The notes beneath the pieces are model-generated. The model was given only the letters and a program-made list of their open reading frames with translations. It was not told where the DNA came from and made no database searches. A program made the position numbers and the translations under genes. From assembly GCF_001528665.1 (NCBI RefSeq), contig NZ_BBYJ01000009.1, positions 62,001-126,000 of the forward strand: a stretch of 64,000 bases of DNA. The letters are read 5' to 3'. The DNA is from Microtetraspora malaysiensis (GTDB lineage Bacteria; Actinomycetota; Actinomycetes; Streptosporangiales; Streptosporangiaceae). Positions 52,843 to 61,576 of this stretch are shown in pieces; within the stretch, counting starts at the first letter, position 1, and each line of letters begins with the position of its first letter.

Positions 52843-53958
52843 GTGACAACGACGTCCTCTGATCTCTATCCCGTGTCCCGACTCGCCGCCGTCCGGGAGG
52901 CGACCGCCGCCGCCGGTCTTGACGCGCTGCTGCTCACGCCCGGCCCCGACCTCCGCTACATCAGCGGGTACGACGCGCTGCCGCTGGAGCGGCTCACCTG
53001 CCTGGTCGTCCCGGTCTCCGGGGAGCCGTTCATGATGGTCCCGCGGCTCGAACTGCCGGCCGCCGAGCACTCGCCCGCCTCGCGGCTCGGCGTCGAGTTC
53101 GTCGCCTGGGACGAGACGGACGACCCGTACGCGCACGTCGCGCACCGGATCGGCTCCGTGGCCAAGGTGGGGCTCGCGGACCGGATGTGGGCTCTGCAGT
53201 CGCTGCGCTTCCGTGCGGCGATGCCGGGCGTCGAGCAGGTGCTCGGCGGGTCGGTGCTCGGCCCGCTGCGGGCGCGTAAGTCCCCCGCCGAGGTCGCCGC
53301 GCTGCGGGCCGCGGGCGCCGCGATCGACGCGGTCCACGCCCAGGTGCCGCAGTTCCTCAAGGCCGGGCGCACCGAGCGTGTCGTGGGCAAGGACATCGCC
53401 GAGGCGATCCTCGCCGCCGGGCACGCCACGGTCGACTTCGTGATCGTCGGCTCCGGCCCGAACGGCGCCAGCCCGCACCACGAGGTGTCCGACCGGGTCA
53501 TCCAGCCGGGTGACGCCGTGGTGGTGGACATCGGCGGCACGATGCCGAGCGGCTACTGCTCGGACTCCACCCGGGTCTACTGCGTGGGCGAGCCGTCGCC
53601 GGAGTTCGTGAAGTACTACGAGGTGCTCAAGGAGGCCCAGGAGGCGGCCTGCGCCCACGTGCGGCCCGGCGTCACCTGCGAGTCCGTCGACGCCGCCGCC
53701 CGTGACGTGATCACGGAGGCCGGTTACGGCGAGTACTTCATCCACCGGACCGGGCACGGCATCGGCCTGGAGACCCACGAGGACCCGTACATGGTGTCCG
53801 GCAACACCACGCTGATGGAGCCGGGCTTCGCGTTCTCGGTCGAGCCCGGGATCTACCTGCCCGGCCGCCACGGCGCGCGGATCGAGGACATCATGATCTG
53901 TGGGGAGACCACGGGCGAGCGGCTGAACCACAGCACCCGCGACCTCGTCATCGTCTAG
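52843..53958 (+). CDS. M24-family Xaa-Pro dipeptidase/aminopeptidase
   Basis: Metallopeptidase of 371 residues. The N-terminal creatinase-like domain (about 1-135, PGPDLRYISGYDALPLERL) is followed by the pita-bread domain with the dimetal ligands in VVDIGGTMPSGYCSDSTR, HRTGHGIGLETHE, FSVEPGIYLPG and IEDIMIC. It cleaves Xaa-Pro bonds in peptides. The GTG at 52843 is chosen because TAGATT (52830-52835) ends seven bases earlier (leaderless). A homologous gene (pepE) neighbours the exonuclease gene in M. tuberculosis as I recall. Confidence 0.92.
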   Translation: MTTTSSDLYPVSRLAAVREATAAAGLDALLLTPGPDLRYISGYDALPLERLTCLVVPVSGEPFMMVPRLELPAAEHSPASRLGVEFVAWDETDDPYAHVAHRIGSVAKVGLADRMWALQSLRFRAAMPGVEQVLGGSVLGPLRARKSPAEVAALRAAGAAIDAVHAQVPQFLKAGRTERVVGKDIAEAILAAGHATVDFVIVGSGPNGASPHHEVSDRVIQPGDAVVVDIGGTMPSGYCSDSTRVYCVGEPSPEFVKYYEVLKEAQEAACAHVRPGVTCESVDAAARDVITEAGYGEYFIHRTGHGIGLETHEDPYMVSGNTTLMEPGFAFSVEPGIYLPGRHGARIEDIMICGETTGERLNHSTRDLVIV

Positions 53959-53969
53959 CGGCGGGAGGG

Positions 53970-54665
53970 GTGGCACCTGGTGGCGATGATGTATTCCGCG
54001 GTGCGCCGGTGAGCGGCGCGGCGCATCCGCTGGCGGAGGTGCTGGACGCCGCCGGCAAGGGCGCCTTCCCCGAGCCGGACGGCGCCGTACGCTTCCTGGG
54101 CCAGCCGAACGCCCGGGACTGCGGCGTGATCGCCTTCACCGCGCACAGCGTCGTCTTCGCGGACGTGGACCCGGCGTGGGCGCGCGGGCTGCTGCCGGAG
54201 GACGACCTGTCCGCGCCGCTGAACCCGCCGTTCCTCAGCGCTCTGGAGGAGCGGACCGGGCGCAGGGTGAACAACATCGACATGCTGGTGGTGGCGGAAC
54301 CGCTGCCGGGTCCGCCCCCGCTCGCCCTCACCGAGATCACCGACCCCGGCCACCCCCGGGTGCGCTATGCCGTACGGCACCGGGACGGTGTGCGGGTGTG
54401 GCGGGCGGACGGCGGGATCGTCCTGCTCGGCCGGGGCGTGGCGGGCCGCTGGGAGATCGCGGTCGAGGTCGATCCCGGCCACCGCGGCCGGGGGCTCGGC
54501 GCGCTGCTGGCCCGCGCCGGACGGCACCTGCTCGGTGAGGGGCGGGTGGTGTGGGCCCAGATCGCTCCCGGAAACGCGGCGAGCGTCCGGACCTTCCTGT
54601 CCGCCGGGTTCACGCCGGTCGGGGCCGAGGCCTTGCTCGTCCCGGCCGCCGATCACGACGTGTGA
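53970..54665 (+). CDS. GNAT-family acetyltransferase
   Basis: Protein of up to 231 residues. The N-terminal 100 residues are family-specific. The GNAT core is in the second half: WEIAVEVDPGHRGRGLGALLARAG is the acetyl-CoA loop and APGNAASVRTFLSAGFTPVGAEALL the last strands. The acceptor is unknown. The GTG at 53970 lies right behind GGGAGG (spacing short); a GTG at 54009 is an alternative. It begins 11 bases after the M24 stop and is probably co-transcribed with it. Confidence 0.85.
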   Translation: MAPGGDDVFRGAPVSGAAHPLAEVLDAAGKGAFPEPDGAVRFLGQPNARDCGVIAFTAHSVVFADVDPAWARGLLPEDDLSAPLNPPFLSALEERTGRRVNNIDMLVVAEPLPGPPPLALTEITDPGHPRVRYAVRHRDGVRVWRADGGIVLLGRGVAGRWEIAVEVDPGHRGRGLGALLARAGRHLLGEGRVVWAQIAPGNAASVRTFLSAGFTPVGAEALLVPAADHDV

Positions 54666-54680
54666 CGACCGGGTGGGCGG

Positions 54681-55277
54681 TCAGGCGGCGGCGTCCGGTG
54701 TGGCGCCGATGGCGTGTGCCAGAGACACGGGCAGGGGGTAGGGACGCTCGACGGGGAGCAACTCGGTCACGTCCCGCCCCTCCCGCACCGCCGCGTGGAT
54801 GTCCCGGACCCGGCCGGTGACGTCGGCGATGCCCACGATCCACTCGTCCACGTAGCGGCCGACCGACTCCCCGGACAGGCCGATCTGGATGGAGCGGTAC
54901 GGCAGGGCGTTGTGGTGCGGGTCCCGCTCGGGGTCCCACTGGATCCGGACGGGGCTGCGCCGGAGCCGCTCCGCCCATGCGTCCCGGTCGGCGCCGTCCG
55001 GGTGGCTGAGGCAGGCGTGCCCGAGCGCCCACTCGAACCCGGATCGGGAGATGTCGATCGCCAGGACGCGGGTCTGCCCCGGCTTCGCGGCCCAGCCGCA
55101 GCGGTACATCATCCAGAGGAACGAGGGCTTGATCCACGTCATGCGCTCGCGCTTGAACGGCGGGACGAACCGCCCCGCCGCGACGGCGGGGCCGGCGATC
55201 GCCGGATCGTAGGCCTGGTAGACGGTGACGGCCTCCTCGTCGTAGGCGGCGCGGATTTGCCGGTAGGGCGTTTTCAT
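54681..55277 (-). CDS. DUF4291 domain protein
   Basis: Protein of 198 residues matching the DUF4291 family over its full length: YRQIRAAYDEEAVTVYQAY near the start, then the highly conserved FVPPFKRERMTWIKPSFLWMMYRCGW in parts, and VRIQWDPERDPHHNALPYRSIQIGL. No activity is assigned to the family. The ATG at 55277 puts the first family motif at residue 4; a longer frame would start upstream without support. It is convergent with the GNAT gene and divergent from the large kinase gene. Confidence 0.88.
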   Translation of the reverse strand: MKTPYRQIRAAYDEEAVTVYQAYDPAIAGPAVAAGRFVPPFKRERMTWIKPSFLWMMYRCGWAAKPGQTRVLAIDISRSGFEWALGHACLSHPDGADRDAWAERLRRSPVRIQWDPERDPHHNALPYRSIQIGLSGESVGRYVDEWIVGIADVTGRVRDIHAAVREGRDVTELLPVERPYPLPVSLAHAIGATPDAAA

Positions 55278-55411
55278 GCCGCTCAGCGTCGCGAATCCGT
55301 CCGCGGCCCGGCAACCGCATTTCGGGTTGTCGAGCCGCATCGAGGGAGCAGGCGCTCCGCTCGGTGAAACGGCCTCTTGGCCGGTGGCGGCCGACGTAGC
55401 ACCATCGGTGC

Positions 55412-58400
55412 GTGGCGGCCCTGGCTCCCGGCGACCCGCGCCGGATCGGTGAGTACTGGCTCGCCGGTCGGCTGGGCGAGGGCGGCCAGGGGATCGTCTA
55501 CGAGGCGTACGACGCGGCGGGCCGCCGGGTGGCCGTCAAGGTGCTGCGCGCCGGCGACGGGGTGGGCACGCGCGCGAGGTTCGCCAAGGAGGCCGCCGCC
55601 GCGCGCCGGGTCGCCCCGTTCTGCACGGCGCGGGTGATCGAGGCCGACCTCGACGCGCCCCTGCCGCACATCGTGAGCGAGTACGTGGGCGGGCCGAGTC
55701 TGCGCCGGGCGGTCGAGCTGGACGGGCCGTACGAGGAGGACCGGCTCTACCGGCTGGCCACCGGCGTGGCGACCGCGCTGGCGGCCATCCATCAGGCGTC
55801 GGTCATCCACCGCGACCTCAAACCGGACAATGTGCTCATCGGCCCGGACGGGCCGAGGGTGATCGACTTCGGGATCGCCCGGACCCGCGAGATGTCGCTC
55901 ACGACCACGGGACACATGGCGGGCACGCCGGCGTTCATGGCGCCGGAGATCGTCCTCGGGCGGCGCGCGGGCCCGGAGGTGGATGTTTGGGCGTGGGGCG
56001 CGGTCACGGTGTTCGCCGCGACCGGGCGTGAGCCGTTCGGCGGGGACGGCGTCGCCGCGCTCTTCCACGGGATCCTGGCCGAGGAGCCGGATCTCTCCAT
56101 GCTCAAGGAGCCGCTGCGCGGCCTGGTCGCCGCGGCGATGGCGAAGGACCCGCGCGACCGGCCGTCCTCCCGCAGGCTGCTGCTCGGCCTCGTCGGCGGC
56201 GGCGACGAGCTGGCGCCGCTGCTCGCGGCGGGCACCCGTACGGCGGAGCTGGTCCGGCCCCCGGCGGGCGCCTCCCCGCCGTCGCTGGCGACGCTGGCCG
56301 AGGAGGTCTACGCCGGGCTGGTCCCCGGGGATCGGGCGCTGGTGCCCCGGGTGCTGCTCCGCATGATCACGCCGGGGGAGGGCGGCGACGACCTGCCGAG
56401 GAGGGTCCGTCCGGACGATCTCCTCGACGGCGTGGTGGGGGCGGAGACCGCCGAGCGCGTGCTGTCCGCGTTCGCCCGGATGGACCTGGTGGCGCGGGAG
56501 GGTGGCGAGGTGTCCGTCGCGAACGCGGCTCTGCCCCGGGCCTGGCCGCGGCTGCGGGAGTGGATCGACGCGGAGCGGGACGGCCTGCGCTTTCACCGGC
56601 GGCTCGGCGAGGCGGCCGCGCTGTGGGACGGCCACGGCCGCCGCCCCGGCGACCTCTACCAGGGGACGGCGCTGGAGACGGCGGTGGCGTGGGCCGCCAC
56701 CGGCCGCCGGCACGTCACGCTCAACCTGCTGGAGAGCGCCTTCCTCGACGCCTCGCTCGCGCTCGGCCGGGTGCGCGGCCGGCGCAGGCGCCAGCTCACC
56801 GCGGCGCTCGCCGCGCTGCTCGTCCTCGCGCTCGCGTCGGCCGTGGTCGCGGTCGTGCAGGGGGCCGCGGCCGCCCGGCAGCGCGACGTCGCCGCCGCGC
56901 GGCAGACGGCCGCCCGCGCCGACTCGCTGCGGTCGTCCGACCCGGCCACGGCGATGCTGCTGAGCGTCGCCGCGTGGCGGCTCGCCCCGGTGTCCGAGGC
57001 GCGGGCCGCGCTGTACGGCTCGCTCGCCCAGCGCGAGCGCCGCGTGTCCGCGCCGCCGAAGGTCACGGCCGAGGCGCGCTTCGCCCTCAGCGGCGACGGC
57101 CTGACCCTCGCCGTCGTGGACCAGGACCGCGCGGTGCTGTGGGACGTGGCGGCCGGCCGGGAACGCGGCGCGGTGTCCGGCGTGGGCCGCGCCGTTCGGG
57201 AGGTCGCGCTGAGCCGGGACGGCAGGTGGCTCGCGGTCGCGGGAGAGCGATCGGTGCGCGTCTGGGACCTGTCGGCGCGGCGTCCGGCCGGGCCGGAGAT
57301 CGCCGGGGCGGCGCGGTGGCTGGAGTTCGGCCCGAGCGGGCGGCTGCTCGCCCTGGTGACCGACGGCGGCCGGTGGCAGGTCTGGGGCGTGGCCGGCGGC
57401 GCCCGGCTGATCGACCGTCCCGCCTCGGGGGCCGAGGCCGTAGCGGTGTCGTACGACGACCGGCTGGCGGCGCCGATGCTGGACGGCGACCGCTTCGAGC
57501 TGTGGGACCTGACCACGGGGCGGCGGCTGCGCGCCCCAGGTGGAGGGCGGGCGGTCTGGGTCGCCTTCGATCCCGACGGCCGGACCCTCGCCGTGAGCGC
57601 GGGGCCCGACGTCGTCTTCTGGGACCTGACCGGCCGCGCCCGGCCCGGGACGCGTTTGGAGGGCGCGGGGGCGGTCTGGCTGGCCTTCGGCGCCGATGGC
57701 CGCCTCGTGGTCACCTATGACAAGCGGAGCGTCGGCCTGTGGACGTCCGAGGGCGTGTCGCTCCTGCGCTATCCGCTGGCCGACACCACCGGGATGCCGT
57801 CGGCCGCGATCGGCGCGGACGGCCGCGCCCTCAGCTACCTCCTCGGCGGGGGAGCGGTCGCGGTGCTGGACGTGGACGCCGGCGATCGGCCGCCGCGGCT
57901 CGCCTCCGAGATCCGGACGGTCGCCTTCGGCGGCGACGCGCGCCTGGCCGCCGTGCAGACCGCGACCTCCCTTGAGCTGTGGGACGTCGCCGCGGGCCGG
58001 AGGCTCGGCGATCCCCTGGAGTCCCCGGCGGCCACGGCGCTCGCGTTCAGCCCCGACGGTCGGCTGCTGGCCGTGGGCGCGGAGGATCCCCCGGTGCTCA
58101 CCCTGTGGGACGTGGCCCGGCGGGAACGGCTGGCCGCCCTTCCGCTCGCGGACGTGAGCTGGGTGGGCGGGCTGGCCTTCAGCCCCGACGGGCGGACGCT
58201 CGCGGTGTCCCCGTCGAACGGCAGCTTCGAGCGGGTGCAGCTCTGGGACGTGGCCGCGCACAGGAAGTCGGCGGTCCTCGCGCACGAGGGCGGGGACGTC
58301 ATGGCGTTCCGGCCGGACGGCGCGGCCCTGGCGGTGGGCGGGCTCGGCAACGCGCTCGTCGCGCTCCCGAGCGGGCGGGTCTGGGACCGGCCCTTCGGGC

Positions 58401-58867
58401 CCAGCGACGACGGCGTGCGCTCGGTGGCGTTCAGCCCGGACAGCCGCACTGTCGCGACCGGGTTCAGCAAGCTCGGGGTGGACCTGTGGGACGCCTCGAC
58501 CCGCCGCCGGATCGGCCGTCTCGCGCCGACCCAGGGACGCCTCGACGACGTGGTGGCGCTGGCGTTCTCCCCGGACGGCCGCCTGCTGGCCACCGGAGGG
58601 GCGAGCGGCGACGTGCGTCTGTGGGACGTGGCGGCGCGGCTGCCGCTCGGCCGGCCGTACTCGGCGCACTCGGGGCAGGTGGCGGCCCTCGCGTTCGGCC
58701 CGGGCGGGCGCGATCTCTACAGCCTGGGCGGGGACGGAACGCTGCAGCGTTATCCCGTCGATCCCGAGCGGGCCGCGGCGGCGGTCTGCGCGCGTGCCGG
58801 GACGACGTTGTCGGAGGACGAATGGCGAGGCCTCATTCCCGAGGCGTCCTATCGAAAGGTGTGTTGA
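55412..58867 (+). CDS. Membrane Ser/Thr kinase with STAND-like arm and WD40 propeller
   Basis: Protein of 1151 residues. The N-terminal Hanks-type kinase is intact: GRLGEGGQGIVYEAY, the VAVKVL lysine, HRDLKPDN and DFGIA, ending near 270. Residues about 290-455 (LAEEVYAGLVPGDRALVPRVLLRM, VANAALPRAWPRLREWIDAERDG, GDLYQGTALETAVAWA) resemble the winged-helix and helical arm that follows the NTPase in STAND-type WD40 proteins, but no P-loop is present. A transmembrane helix lies at about 460-485. A WD40 region of about a dozen repeats (endings such as LWDVAAGR, VFWDLTGR, RLWDVAAR) fills the rest. The propeller is probably outside the membrane. The GTG start lacks a clear ribosome site. Confidence 0.88.
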   Translation: MAALAPGDPRRIGEYWLAGRLGEGGQGIVYEAYDAAGRRVAVKVLRAGDGVGTRARFAKEAAAARRVAPFCTARVIEADLDAPLPHIVSEYVGGPSLRRAVELDGPYEEDRLYRLATGVATALAAIHQASVIHRDLKPDNVLIGPDGPRVIDFGIARTREMSLTTTGHMAGTPAFMAPEIVLGRRAGPEVDVWAWGAVTVFAATGREPFGGDGVAALFHGILAEEPDLSMLKEPLRGLVAAAMAKDPRDRPSSRRLLLGLVGGGDELAPLLAAGTRTAELVRPPAGASPPSLATLAEEVYAGLVPGDRALVPRVLLRMITPGEGGDDLPRRVRPDDLLDGVVGAETAERVLSAFARMDLVAREGGEVSVANAALPRAWPRLREWIDAERDGLRFHRRLGEAAALWDGHGRRPGDLYQGTALETAVAWAATGRRHVTLNLLESAFLDASLALGRVRGRRRRQLTAALAALLVLALASAVVAVVQGAAAARQRDVAAARQTAARADSLRSSDPATAMLLSVAAWRLAPVSEARAALYGSLAQRERRVSAPPKVTAEARFALSGDGLTLAVVDQDRAVLWDVAAGRERGAVSGVGRAVREVALSRDGRWLAVAGERSVRVWDLSARRPAGPEIAGAARWLEFGPSGRLLALVTDGGRWQVWGVAGGARLIDRPASGAEAVAVSYDDRLAAPMLDGDRFELWDLTTGRRLRAPGGGRAVWVAFDPDGRTLAVSAGPDVVFWDLTGRARPGTRLEGAGAVWLAFGADGRLVVTYDKRSVGLWTSEGVSLLRYPLADTTGMPSAAIGADGRALSYLLGGGAVAVLDVDAGDRPPRLASEIRTVAFGGDARLAAVQTATSLELWDVAAGRRLGDPLESPAATALAFSPDGRLLAVGAEDPPVLTLWDVARRERLAALPLADVSWVGGLAFSPDGRTLAVSPSNGSFERVQLWDVAAHRKSAVLAHEGGDVMAFRPDGAALAVGGLGNALVALPSGRVWDRPFGPSDDGVRSVAFSPDSRTVATGFSKLGVDLWDASTRRRIGRLAPTQGRLDDVVALAFSPDGRLLATGGASGDVRLWDVAARLPLGRPYSAHSGQVAALAFGPGGRDLYSLGGDGTLQRYPVDPERAAAAVCARAGTTLSEDEWRGLIPEASYRKVC

Positions 58868-59940
58868 CCGTGCTGCGACTTCTCCTTCTTCTCTGGACGT
58901 CCACGCTCGCCCGCCTCTCCGGGGGCGGCCGGCGACCGGGCGACGGCCGGGACCGGGACCCGGCGGCCGTCGAATACGCCGAGGTCGTCCCGGACCCGGT
59001 GGTGCTGGAACGGGGTGCGCGGACGCCGATCCTGATCAACCTCGTCACCAGCGGATCGGCCGGTGAGCGGCCGCGCGGCGTCCTGGAGGGGCCGGACGGC
59101 TCCCGCGCCGAGCTGGGCTTCGACCGCTCCGACAAGGCGCCGTACGAGGAGGGCTGGCGGGCGGAGCACGTCTTCCTCCCGGGCATCGCCCTCGGGACCT
59201 GGCGGGCGGTCATCGAGTACGGCGCGGCCGTCCACGAGCTGGAGTTCTCGGTCGAGGACGCGGAGGAGAGGGATCCGGCCACCATCGTGGACTTCCGGGT
59301 GGTCGCCGACCCGGTGGAGGAGGACGCCCCGATCACGCTCGCGGGCTTCCTGAAGGCCGAGCGGTCCCGGCTGCGGGATCGCCGGGTCGTGCTGTCCTTC
59401 CGCCCCGAGGACGCGCTCGCCTGGAGCGAGATCGCGGAGGCGTGGACCGGAGAGGACGGCGACTTCGCCGTGACGCTCGACGCGTGGGAGCCGGGCTGGT
59501 GGCGCGCGGTCTACTACGGGACGCCACGCTGGTCCGACGGCGGGCACCCGCTGCGGGGCACGCGCAGTGAGGCCGTCTTCATGGCGATGCGCAGCGGGCC
59601 CAAGACGCGGTCGCGGTTCTCCGGCTACACGGCGCTGCCCTCGCCCACATCCGCCGGGAAGCTGGTGAAGCACTCGGGGCGGCTCATCCACGAGACCCCG
59701 CTCGACCCGCCGCCCGGCGTCGAATGGGTGGCCGCCGCGTCGCGGGAGGTGACGTTCTGGTTCAGGCCCGCGGGCGGCTCGTGGTCGCCGAACCCCGTCG
59801 GCAGGGCGACGACCACGAACAACGGCTCCTTCACCAAGAAGCTCACCGCGTCGAGGTCGGGGGAGTGGCAGGTGCGCTACGGCGGACAGAGCGGGGACCT
59901 CAAGGCCACCCCGAAGAGCCGTCAGGTGAAGGTCAGGTGA
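58861..59940 (+). CDS. Hypothetical protein coupled to the kinase-WD40 gene
   Basis: Frame of up to 359 residues that overlaps the kinase stop codon, so the two are translationally coupled. The start may be GTG 58861, TTG 58864 or GTG 58870; AAAGG at 58854-58858 fits the later two better. A weak hydrophobic N-terminus (LRLLLLLWTSTLARLSG) could be a signal. Residues about 35-130 and 140-240 look like beta-sandwich repeats (PTILINLVTSG-like, FRVVADPVEEDAPITLAGFL), and the C-terminal 100 residues (GRLIHETP, VTFWFRPAGGSW, GEWQVRYGGQSGD) resemble extracellular Ig-like modules. It may be the binding partner of the propeller. Confidence 0.7.
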   Translation: MLTVLRLLLLLWTSTLARLSGGGRRPGDGRDRDPAAVEYAEVVPDPVVLERGARTPILINLVTSGSAGERPRGVLEGPDGSRAELGFDRSDKAPYEEGWRAEHVFLPGIALGTWRAVIEYGAAVHELEFSVEDAEERDPATIVDFRVVADPVEEDAPITLAGFLKAERSRLRDRRVVLSFRPEDALAWSEIAEAWTGEDGDFAVTLDAWEPGWWRAVYYGTPRWSDGGHPLRGTRSEAVFMAMRSGPKTRSRFSGYTALPSPTSAGKLVKHSGRLIHETPLDPPPGVEWVAAASREVTFWFRPAGGSWSPNPVGRATTTNNGSFTKKLTASRSGEWQVRYGGQSGDLKATPKSRQVKVR

Positions 59941-60017
59941 GGGGCCGGTGAGAGTGAGGACAAACTGACACCTTCCGGCGGCCCCCGGCGCTTTGATCCG
60001 GCGCTACCGTGTCAGGG

Positions 60018-60491
60018 ATGGAGGAGATCGATCGCCGCATCGTGTCGTTACTGGCCCGTGACGGCCGGATGAGCTTCACCGATCTGGCCAAGGAGACGGG
60101 GCTGTCGGTGTCGGCCGTGCACCAGCGGGTGCGCCGGTTGGAGAAACGCGGTGTGATCCGCGGCTACGCGGCGCTGGTCGACTACGACGAGATCGGCCTC
60201 CCGCTGACCGCGTTCATCTCGATCAAGCCGATCGACCCGGCCGCGCCCGACGACGCGCCGATCCGGCTGAGCCACATCGCCGCGATCGAGGCGTGCCACA
60301 GCGTGGCGGGCGACGAGAGCTACATCCTCAAGGTCCGGGTGGCCTCGCCGATCGCCCTGGAGGAGCTGCTGCAGCAGATCCGCGCCTCGGCCAACGTGAG
60401 CACCCGCACCACGATCGTCCTGAGCACGCCGTACGACTACCGCAGCCCGGAGATCGAGCCCGGCCAGGCCGGCGGCGACGCCGAGCGCTGA
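60018..60491 (+). CDS. Lrp/AsnC-family transcriptional regulator
   Basis: Regulator of 157 residues. The N-terminal helix-turn-helix (EEIDRRIVSLLARDGRMSF, DLAKETGLSVSAVHQRVRRL) precedes a RAM ligand-binding domain (AFISIKPIDP, CHSVAGDESYILKVRV). It probably senses an amino acid. TACCGT (60005-60010) ends seven bases before the ATG, so the message appears leaderless; an in-frame GTG three codons earlier overlaps that box. It converges on the second sugar operon. Confidence 0.92.
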   Translation: MEEIDRRIVSLLARDGRMSFTDLAKETGLSVSAVHQRVRRLEKRGVIRGYAALVDYDEIGLPLTAFISIKPIDPAAPDDAPIRLSHIAAIEACHSVAGDESYILKVRVASPIALEELLQQIRASANVSTRTTIVLSTPYDYRSPEIEPGQAGGDAER

Positions 60492-60503
60492 CCGGGCGGC
60501 CCG

Positions 60504-60533
60504 GGCCGCCGCCGAGCCCTCGGGGCGGCGGCC
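60504..60533. terminator. Bidirectional hairpin between Lrp gene and sugar operon
   Basis: GGCCGCCGCC (60504-60513) pairs perfectly with GGCGGCGGCC (60524-60533) around a 10-base loop, between convergent stop codons. Confidence 0.55.
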
Positions 60534-60586
60534 ATGGGATGACTCATGATCTCAGCCCGCCCGAGGCCGTCGCCGGCCGGGGCGAT

Positions 60587-61576
60587 CTAGACCTGGGCCG
60601 GGAGGAAGTGCCCGCGCACCCGTTCGTAGGCTTCGGGCGCGGCGCCGAACCGGTCGAGGCCGAGCAGGGCGGCCCCGACGATCGGCGGCACGTCGGCGAC
60701 GACCAGCACGGCGTGCGGCGCGCGCGCGGCGTAGCCCCGTTCGACGAGCGACATGAGCAGCTCGTCGCCCGCGGTCAGCACCCCGCCGCCGAGGACGACC
60801 TCGCACGGCTCGTTCAGCAGGCCGAGGCGGCGCATCGCCACCTCGCCGAGGACGGTCACCTCCTCGGCCAGCCGCTCGACCAGGCCGCGGGCGATCGCGT
60901 CGCCGCGCGCCGCCGCCAGCAGCGGGGGCACCAGCTCGTGCAGCCGCTCGGCGGGCAGCTCCCCGAAGTGCAGCCCGATGACCGCCTCCTCGACCGTGGC
61001 CGTGCCGAACCCGGCGCGGACCACGTCCACCAGGGCGGTGCCCGGCCCCCTGCCGTCCTCGGCGCGCGCGGCGTGCCAGAGCACCTCCTCGCCGAGGCCG
61101 TACCCGCCGCCCCAGTCGCCGCTGAGCCGGCCGAGCGCGGGGAACCTGGCCACCTCGCCGGAGGGGGCGACGCCGACGGCGTTGATCCCGGCCCCGCAGA
61201 CCACCGCCACGCCCCACGGGCCGGAGGCCCCGGCGCGCAGCAGGGCGAACGTGTCGTTGCCGACGACGACGTCGGGGGCGTGGCCGCGCGTGAGCAGTTC
61301 GTCGCGCAGGCGCTCCTCCTCGATCGGCAGGTCGGCCCCGGCCACGTAGGCGGCGACATGGTCCGCCACGGGAACTCCGGGACGGTACGCGGGGACCGTG
61401 CGGGCGACGATCTCGCCGATCACGTCGATCGCCGCCGCCACCCCCGCGCTCTGCGGCAGGAACGCCGCGCCTCTGCCGGTGGCGAGCACGGACCCGTCCT
61501 CGGAGACGAGGGCTACGGCGGTCTTGCTGTTCCCCCCGTCGACCGCCAGCACGGTGCGCGGACGGCGGTCGGTCAC
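60587..61576 (-). CDS. BadF/BadG/N-acetylglucosamine-kinase-type ATPase
   Basis: Actin-fold sugar kinase of 329 residues. The phosphate-1 loop is VLAVDGGNSKTAVAL, followed by GNDTFALLRAG and the phosphate-2/adenosine region VVCGAGINAVG, GRLSGDWGGGYGLGEE and EVVLGGGVL. Homologues phosphorylate N-acetylglucosamine or glucosamine-type sugars. The GTG at 61576 overlaps the GH4 stop (GTGA). It is the last gene of the operon, downstream of the transporter and GH4 enzyme, and probably phosphorylates the imported sugar. Confidence 0.9.
   Translation of the reverse strand: MTDRRPRTVLAVDGGNSKTAVALVSEDGSVLATGRGAAFLPQSAGVAAAIDVIGEIVARTVPAYRPGVPVADHVAAYVAGADLPIEEERLRDELLTRGHAPDVVVGNDTFALLRAGASGPWGVAVVCGAGINAVGVAPSGEVARFPALGRLSGDWGGGYGLGEEVLWHAARAEDGRGPGTALVDVVRAGFGTATVEEAVIGLHFGELPAERLHELVPPLLAAARGDAIARGLVERLAEEVTVLGEVAMRRLGLLNEPCEVVLGGGVLTAGDELLMSLVERGYAARAPHAVLVVADVPPIVGAALLGLDRFGAAPEAYERVRGHFLPAQV

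Noticed and set aside
55283-58669. A minus-strand open frame of more than 1100 codons opposite the kinase-WD40 gene
   Set aside because: The predicted protein is Arg/Gly/His-rich low complexity with no domain, while the plus strand encodes clear kinase and WD40 motifs. Long antisense frames are usual in DNA with very high third-position G+C.
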